This document shows, in pieces, positions 4,241 through 7,413 of a stretch of DNA of 7,413 nt. Position 1 is the first letter of the stretch. Each line of letters begins with the position of its first letter. A model generated the notes under the pieces. That model had not been told where the DNA came from. It saw nothing but the letters and a program-made list of their open reading frames with translations, and did no database searches. The stretch lies in the NCBI GenBank assembly GCA_002422745.1, contig DITH01000008.1, forward strand, positions 522-7,934. The letters run 5' to 3'. This stretch comes from Alphaproteobacteria bacterium UBA6189 (GTDB lineage Bacteria; Pseudomonadota; Alphaproteobacteria; Rickettsiales; UBA3002). The position numbers and the translations under genes were made by a program.

Positions 4241-6928
4241 GTGGGGCGAGTGGCTAAAACACCCGCTCCTATGCAAGATGAATCACTCCCCCCCGAAGAA
4301 ACCTCGTCTGACGCGCCGCCGCCTGCGCCGCCGCGCCGACGTCGGCTGCGGGTGCTGAAGCTGCTGCAATGGTTGTTTGCCATTGGCGTGCTCGGGTTTT
4401 TTGCCGCCATCATCACAGTGGCGGCTATTTTCCAGCATTATACGAAGGATCTGCCCTCGACCAGCCAGCTATCGAATTACGATCCGGCGGTAGTGACGCG
4501 GCTTTACTCGTCCGACGGGCGGTTGATGGCCGAATACGCCAAAGAGAAACGATTCTTCCTGCCACTGTCGGCTATTCCGCTGCGGGTACAGCAGGCGTTC
4601 ATCTCGGCGGAGGATCAGAATTTTTACCGCCATCAGGGGGTGGATTTCTGGGGCATCGCCCGCGCGGTGAAGGAAAACATCCAGAATGTTGGCACCGGGC
4701 GGTCGATGGTCGGTGGGTCGACCATCACCCAGCAGGTGGTGAAGAACTTCCTGCTCACCTCGGAGAAAAGCTTCGAGCGTAAAATCAAGGAGGCGGTGCT
4801 CGCCTGGCGTATCTCCAAAACCTACAGCAAAGAGAAAATCCTCGAGCTGTACTTGAACGAGATTTACCTTGGCCAGGGCACGTATGGGGTGGCGGCCGCC
4901 GCGATCAATTATTTCGATAAGTCGCTCGACGAACTATCGACCGAGGAGGCCGCCTTGCTGGCGGCCCTGCCCAAAGCCCCGGCCTATTTCGACCCCGCGA
5001 AGAACTATAAGCGGGCGCTGGAGCGGCGCAATTACGTGATCGGCCGTATGCTGGAGGATGGGTACATTACCCCGGCGGAAGCCATGCGCGCGAAATCAAC
5101 CCCCATCCTTAGCCAGGACCGTAGCCAGGACGAAATTGCCCGGGCCGATTTCTTTGCCGAGGAAGTGCGCCGTGCCCTGGCGCAAATGTATGGCTCGAAC
5201 GTGCTGTATGAGGGCGGTCTGTTCGTGAAAACCACACTGAATCCGGAGTTCCAGCGTTATGCCGAGCAATCGTTGCGCCATGCGCTGATGCTGTATGACC
5301 GCCGCCACGGCTATCGCGGCCCGATCGCTACCCTCAAAAACGAGCGCGGCGAGTGGGAAGCGGCGCTGGCACGGGTGAAGGAAGAGAAGAACATTCCGTT
5401 ATTTGGCGAGCAAATGCTGGCGGTGGTGCAGCAGGTGAGCGCCAAGCAGGCGAATATTGGGTTGATGGACGGTTCACGCGGCAGTCTTCCGCTCGAGCAA
5501 GTGAGCTGGGCGCGCAAGCAGCTTTCCACCAGCCTGCTTGGCCCGGCTGTTAACGCGGTGTCGGATGTGCTCTCGGTCGGCGATGTGGTGCTGGTCGAGC
5601 CCGCCGAGGGTAAAAAAGACCAGTTTTCACTGCTGCAAGTGCCGCAGATTAACGGAGCGATGGTGGTGATGGACCCGCATACCGGCAAGGTGCTGGCGCT
5701 TACCGGCGGCTATGCCTATGCAGGCTCGGAGTTTAACCGCGCCACGCAGGCGCGGCGGCAACCGGGCTCGGCCTTCAAGCCGTTTGTCTATCTCACGGCG
5801 CTCGAGAACGGTTTCAGTCCCACCTCGGTGGTGATGGATGCGCCGGTGGAGCTGCCGCAAGGACCGGGCCTGCCCATGTGGCGGCCGAAAAACTACGAAG
5901 GCAATTTCCTCGGGCCGACCACCTTCCGTATGGGGCTCGAGAAATCGCGTAACCTAATGACGGTACGTATCGCGCAGATGGTAGGGCTCAAGCGCATCAA
6001 GCGGGTGGCCAAGCGCCTCGGTATTTACGACGAAGCCGATATTGGCGGTATCCCCGAAAATTATTCGATGGTGCTGGGCGCCTATGAAACCACGCTGCTG
6101 AAGCTTGCCAATGCGTACAGCATGGTGGCCAACGGTGGACGGCGGGTCGCGCCATGGCTGATCGAGCGGATCGACGATCGCAATGGCACCACGATTTTCC
6201 GCCGCGATACCCGCTTTTGCGATGCATGTACCAATGTCGACCCGTCTGGCGCGGCCAGCACTGCCCCGACGCTGGAAGATGAGCGCGACCGGGTGATCGA
6301 CCCGCGCGTCGCCTATCAGGTGACGTCGATCCTGCAAGGGGTGATCCAGCGCGGCACGGGCGCCGGGGCGAAAGTGCTCGGTCGTGAAGGCATCGCTGGT
6401 AAAACCGGCACCACCAACGAATCGCGCGATACGTGGTTCATGGCCTACACGCCCGATTACGTGGTCGGCACCTATATCGGTTTCGATACGCCACGGCCGA
6501 TGGGCGCCAAGGAAACCGGCGGACGTGTGCCGCTGCAGGCCTTCATCAAATTCATGCAGCTGGCGGGCGACATGATTCCCGATAAGCCGTTTACCCCGCC
6601 GCCGGGCATTCGCGAAGTGCCGATCGACCGGATGAGCGGCCAGCCGCTATTTGCCGGCGAAGAAATCCAGGGCAACAACGTGATGGACGAAGCGTTCCTC
6701 ACCGGTGGGGCGATCTTTAAGCCGGAAAACGAACTGGCCGAGGAACGGGCAAACAGCGCCAGCGAACAAGCGCCGGTGTTGACGCCGGAAGATATCGGCG
6801 CCCAGCCGACGGCCGATGGTTATAGCCCCCCCGAAGCCGGGGAAATGGCGCCCTACCAGCGGCCGGTCGACCCGCAAGGCTTCAACCCTAACGCCGAAGC
6901 GGGTATGGGCACGGGCGGGCTGTACTAG
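4241..6928 (+). CDS. mrcA: Penicillin-binding protein 1A, bifunctional GT51 glycosyltransferase/transpeptidase
   Basis: This is a class A PBP: it polymerises lipid II into glycan strands and crosslinks the stem peptides on the outer face of the inner membrane. A cytosolic Pro/Arg-rich tail (1-37) precedes one membrane anchor (about 41-64). The GT51 domain covers about 85-265, with catalytic E124 in AEDQNFY and GGSTITQQ at 158-165. A PBP1A-type OB/ODA-like region (about 355-465) follows. In the transpeptidase (about 470-775) the nucleophile is S510 in SAFK (510-513), with SRN at 569-571 and KTG at 721-723. The tail after about 800 is Pro-rich and low-complexity. A C-x-x-C (C660, C663) lies in a loop of the transpeptidase. 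The first in-frame start is GTG 4241; GTG 4250 and ATG 4271 are alternatives, and none has a clear ribosome binding site, so the first few residues are uncertain. Confidence 0.96.
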   Translation: MGRVAKTPAPMQDESLPPEETSSDAPPPAPPRRRRLRVLKLLQWLFAIGVLGFFAAIITVAAIFQHYTKDLPSTSQLSNYDPAVVTRLYSSDGRLMAEYAKEKRFFLPLSAIPLRVQQAFISAEDQNFYRHQGVDFWGIARAVKENIQNVGTGRSMVGGSTITQQVVKNFLLTSEKSFERKIKEAVLAWRISKTYSKEKILELYLNEIYLGQGTYGVAAAAINYFDKSLDELSTEEAALLAALPKAPAYFDPAKNYKRALERRNYVIGRMLEDGYITPAEAMRAKSTPILSQDRSQDEIARADFFAEEVRRALAQMYGSNVLYEGGLFVKTTLNPEFQRYAEQSLRHALMLYDRRHGYRGPIATLKNERGEWEAALARVKEEKNIPLFGEQMLAVVQQVSAKQANIGLMDGSRGSLPLEQVSWARKQLSTSLLGPAVNAVSDVLSVGDVVLVEPAEGKKDQFSLLQVPQINGAMVVMDPHTGKVLALTGGYAYAGSEFNRATQARRQPGSAFKPFVYLTALENGFSPTSVVMDAPVELPQGPGLPMWRPKNYEGNFLGPTTFRMGLEKSRNLMTVRIAQMVGLKRIKRVAKRLGIYDEADIGGIPENYSMVLGAYETTLLKLANAYSMVANGGRRVAPWLIERIDDRNGTTIFRRDTRFCDACTNVDPSGAASTAPTLEDERDRVIDPRVAYQVTSILQGVIQRGTGAGAKVLGREGIAGKTGTTNESRDTWFMAYTPDYVVGTYIGFDTPRPMGAKETGGRVPLQAFIKFMQLAGDMIPDKPFTPPPGIREVPIDRMSGQPLFAGEEIQGNNVMDEAFLTGGAIFKPENELAEERANSASEQAPVLTPEDIGAQPTADGYSPPEAGEMAPYQRPVDPQGFNPNAEAGMGTGGLY

Positions 6929-6945
6929 TTAAGCATAGGACGGAA

Positions 6946-7413
6946 ATGAAAGCCGAAATCATCGCATTAAAAGAGCAATTCGAATCATCGCAGGCGATCC
7001 TGCGGAGGTGCCTTTGACTGGGATAACCTTTTAAAGCGCGCCGAGGAGCTCAATGCCCGTGCTGAAGACCCTGCCTTGTGGGATAATCAGGCCGAGGCAC
7101 AGAAAATCCTCCGCGAGCGTACGCGGGTCGATCACCAGATCAGCGAATACCGGCGGCTCGATAGCGGGTTTCAGGACGCACTCACGTTGATCGAACTTGG
7201 CGAAGAAGCGGGCGATGACGCCAGCATCGTCGAGGGCGAAGCGCAGCTGAAAACGATGGTGGAACAGGTGGCGACCGCCGAGCTCGAAGCGCTGATGAGC
7301 GGCGAAGCCGACGGCAATAACTGCTTCATCGAGATCCATCCGGGCGCCGGCGGCACCGAATCGCAGGACTGGGCGTTCATGCTGTTTCGCATGTATCTGC
7401 GCTGGGGCGAGCG
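6946..7413 (+). CDS. prfB: Peptide chain release factor 2 (5' part, with programmed +1 frameshift)
   Basis: RF2 recognises UGA and UAA in the ribosomal A site and triggers release of the finished protein. Frame one runs from ATG 6946 (preceded by AGGACGG, 6937-6943) through 23 codons ending LRRCL to TGA 7015-7017. A +1 shift continues with GAC 7016 as DWDNLLKRAEELNARAEDPALW and stays open for 132 more codons to the window end. The visible part covers the N-terminal helical domain and the start of the core, including PGAGGTESQDW and FRMYLRWGE, which are family-typical. The SPF anticodon-like motif and the GGQ motif lie outside the window. The gene starts 17 nt after mrcA and is probably cotranscribed with it. 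This is not a pseudogene: the in-frame stop is the conserved recoding site. Confidence 0.96.
7003..7018 (+). promoter_or_regulatory. RF2 programmed +1 frameshift site
   Basis: CGGAGG (7003-7008) is an internal Shine-Dalgarno-like element. Then come TGC, the slippery CTT (7012-7014) and the stop TGA followed by C (7015-7018). Element order and the 3-nt spacing match my memory of the E. coli prfB site (AGGGGG-TAT-CTT-TGA-C). When RF2 is scarce the ribosome pauses at UGA and slips forward one base, so RF2 controls its own synthesis. Confidence 0.95.

Noticed and set aside
7015..7017. In-frame stop in prfB read as a pseudogene or sequencing error
   Set aside because: Context matches the conserved RF2 recoding site and the shifted frame continues with strong RF2 similarity.
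1..7413. Mobile elements, CRISPR arrays, tRNA/rRNA genes, CtrA-type TTAA-N7-TTAA sites
   Set aside because: I looked for terminal repeats, regularly spaced repeats, cloverleaf-like segments and paired TTAA motifs and saw none convincing.

Overview
The window looks like a chromosomal housekeeping segment of an alphaproteobacterium. The evidence is the gene set and order: divergent RNase E (rne), then N-acetylmuramoyl-L-alanine amidase (amiC), class A penicillin-binding protein 1A (mrcA) and peptide chain release factor 2 (prfB). From memory, this neighbourhood recurs in Alphaproteobacteria. The GC-rich codon use and the large acidic insertion in the S1 domain of RNase E fit the same group. The genus cannot be decided from the sequence.

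Layout. Positions 1-2412 (minus strand) hold 804 codons of rne from its start codon; the 3' end lies outside the window. Positions 2413-2805 are the divergent rne/amiC control region. It has a good sigma70-like promoter for rne, a leader of roughly 300 nt with several hairpins (one containing the rne Shine-Dalgarno sequence), a 15-bp palindrome, a short direct repeat and two weak candidate promoters for amiC. Positions 2806-3960 (plus) are amiC. Positions 3961-4143 (minus) are an unrecognised 60-codon gene with a TTG start and a strong ribosome binding site; its stop codon abuts that of amiC. Positions 4241-6928 (plus) are mrcA. After 17 nt comes prfB (6946 to the window end), which carries the programmed +1 frameshift that makes RF2 synthesis self-regulating.

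The genes cover RNA turnover (rne), septal and sidewall peptidoglycan cleavage (amiC), peptidoglycan synthesis (mrcA) and termination at UGA/UAA (prfB). mrcA and prfB probably share a transcript. No mobile element, CRISPR array, phage gene or defence system is visible, and I see no new multi-gene system. The items most worth following are the structured rne leader, the unannotated-looking small gene between amiC and mrcA, the RNase E insertion and the RF2 recoding site.
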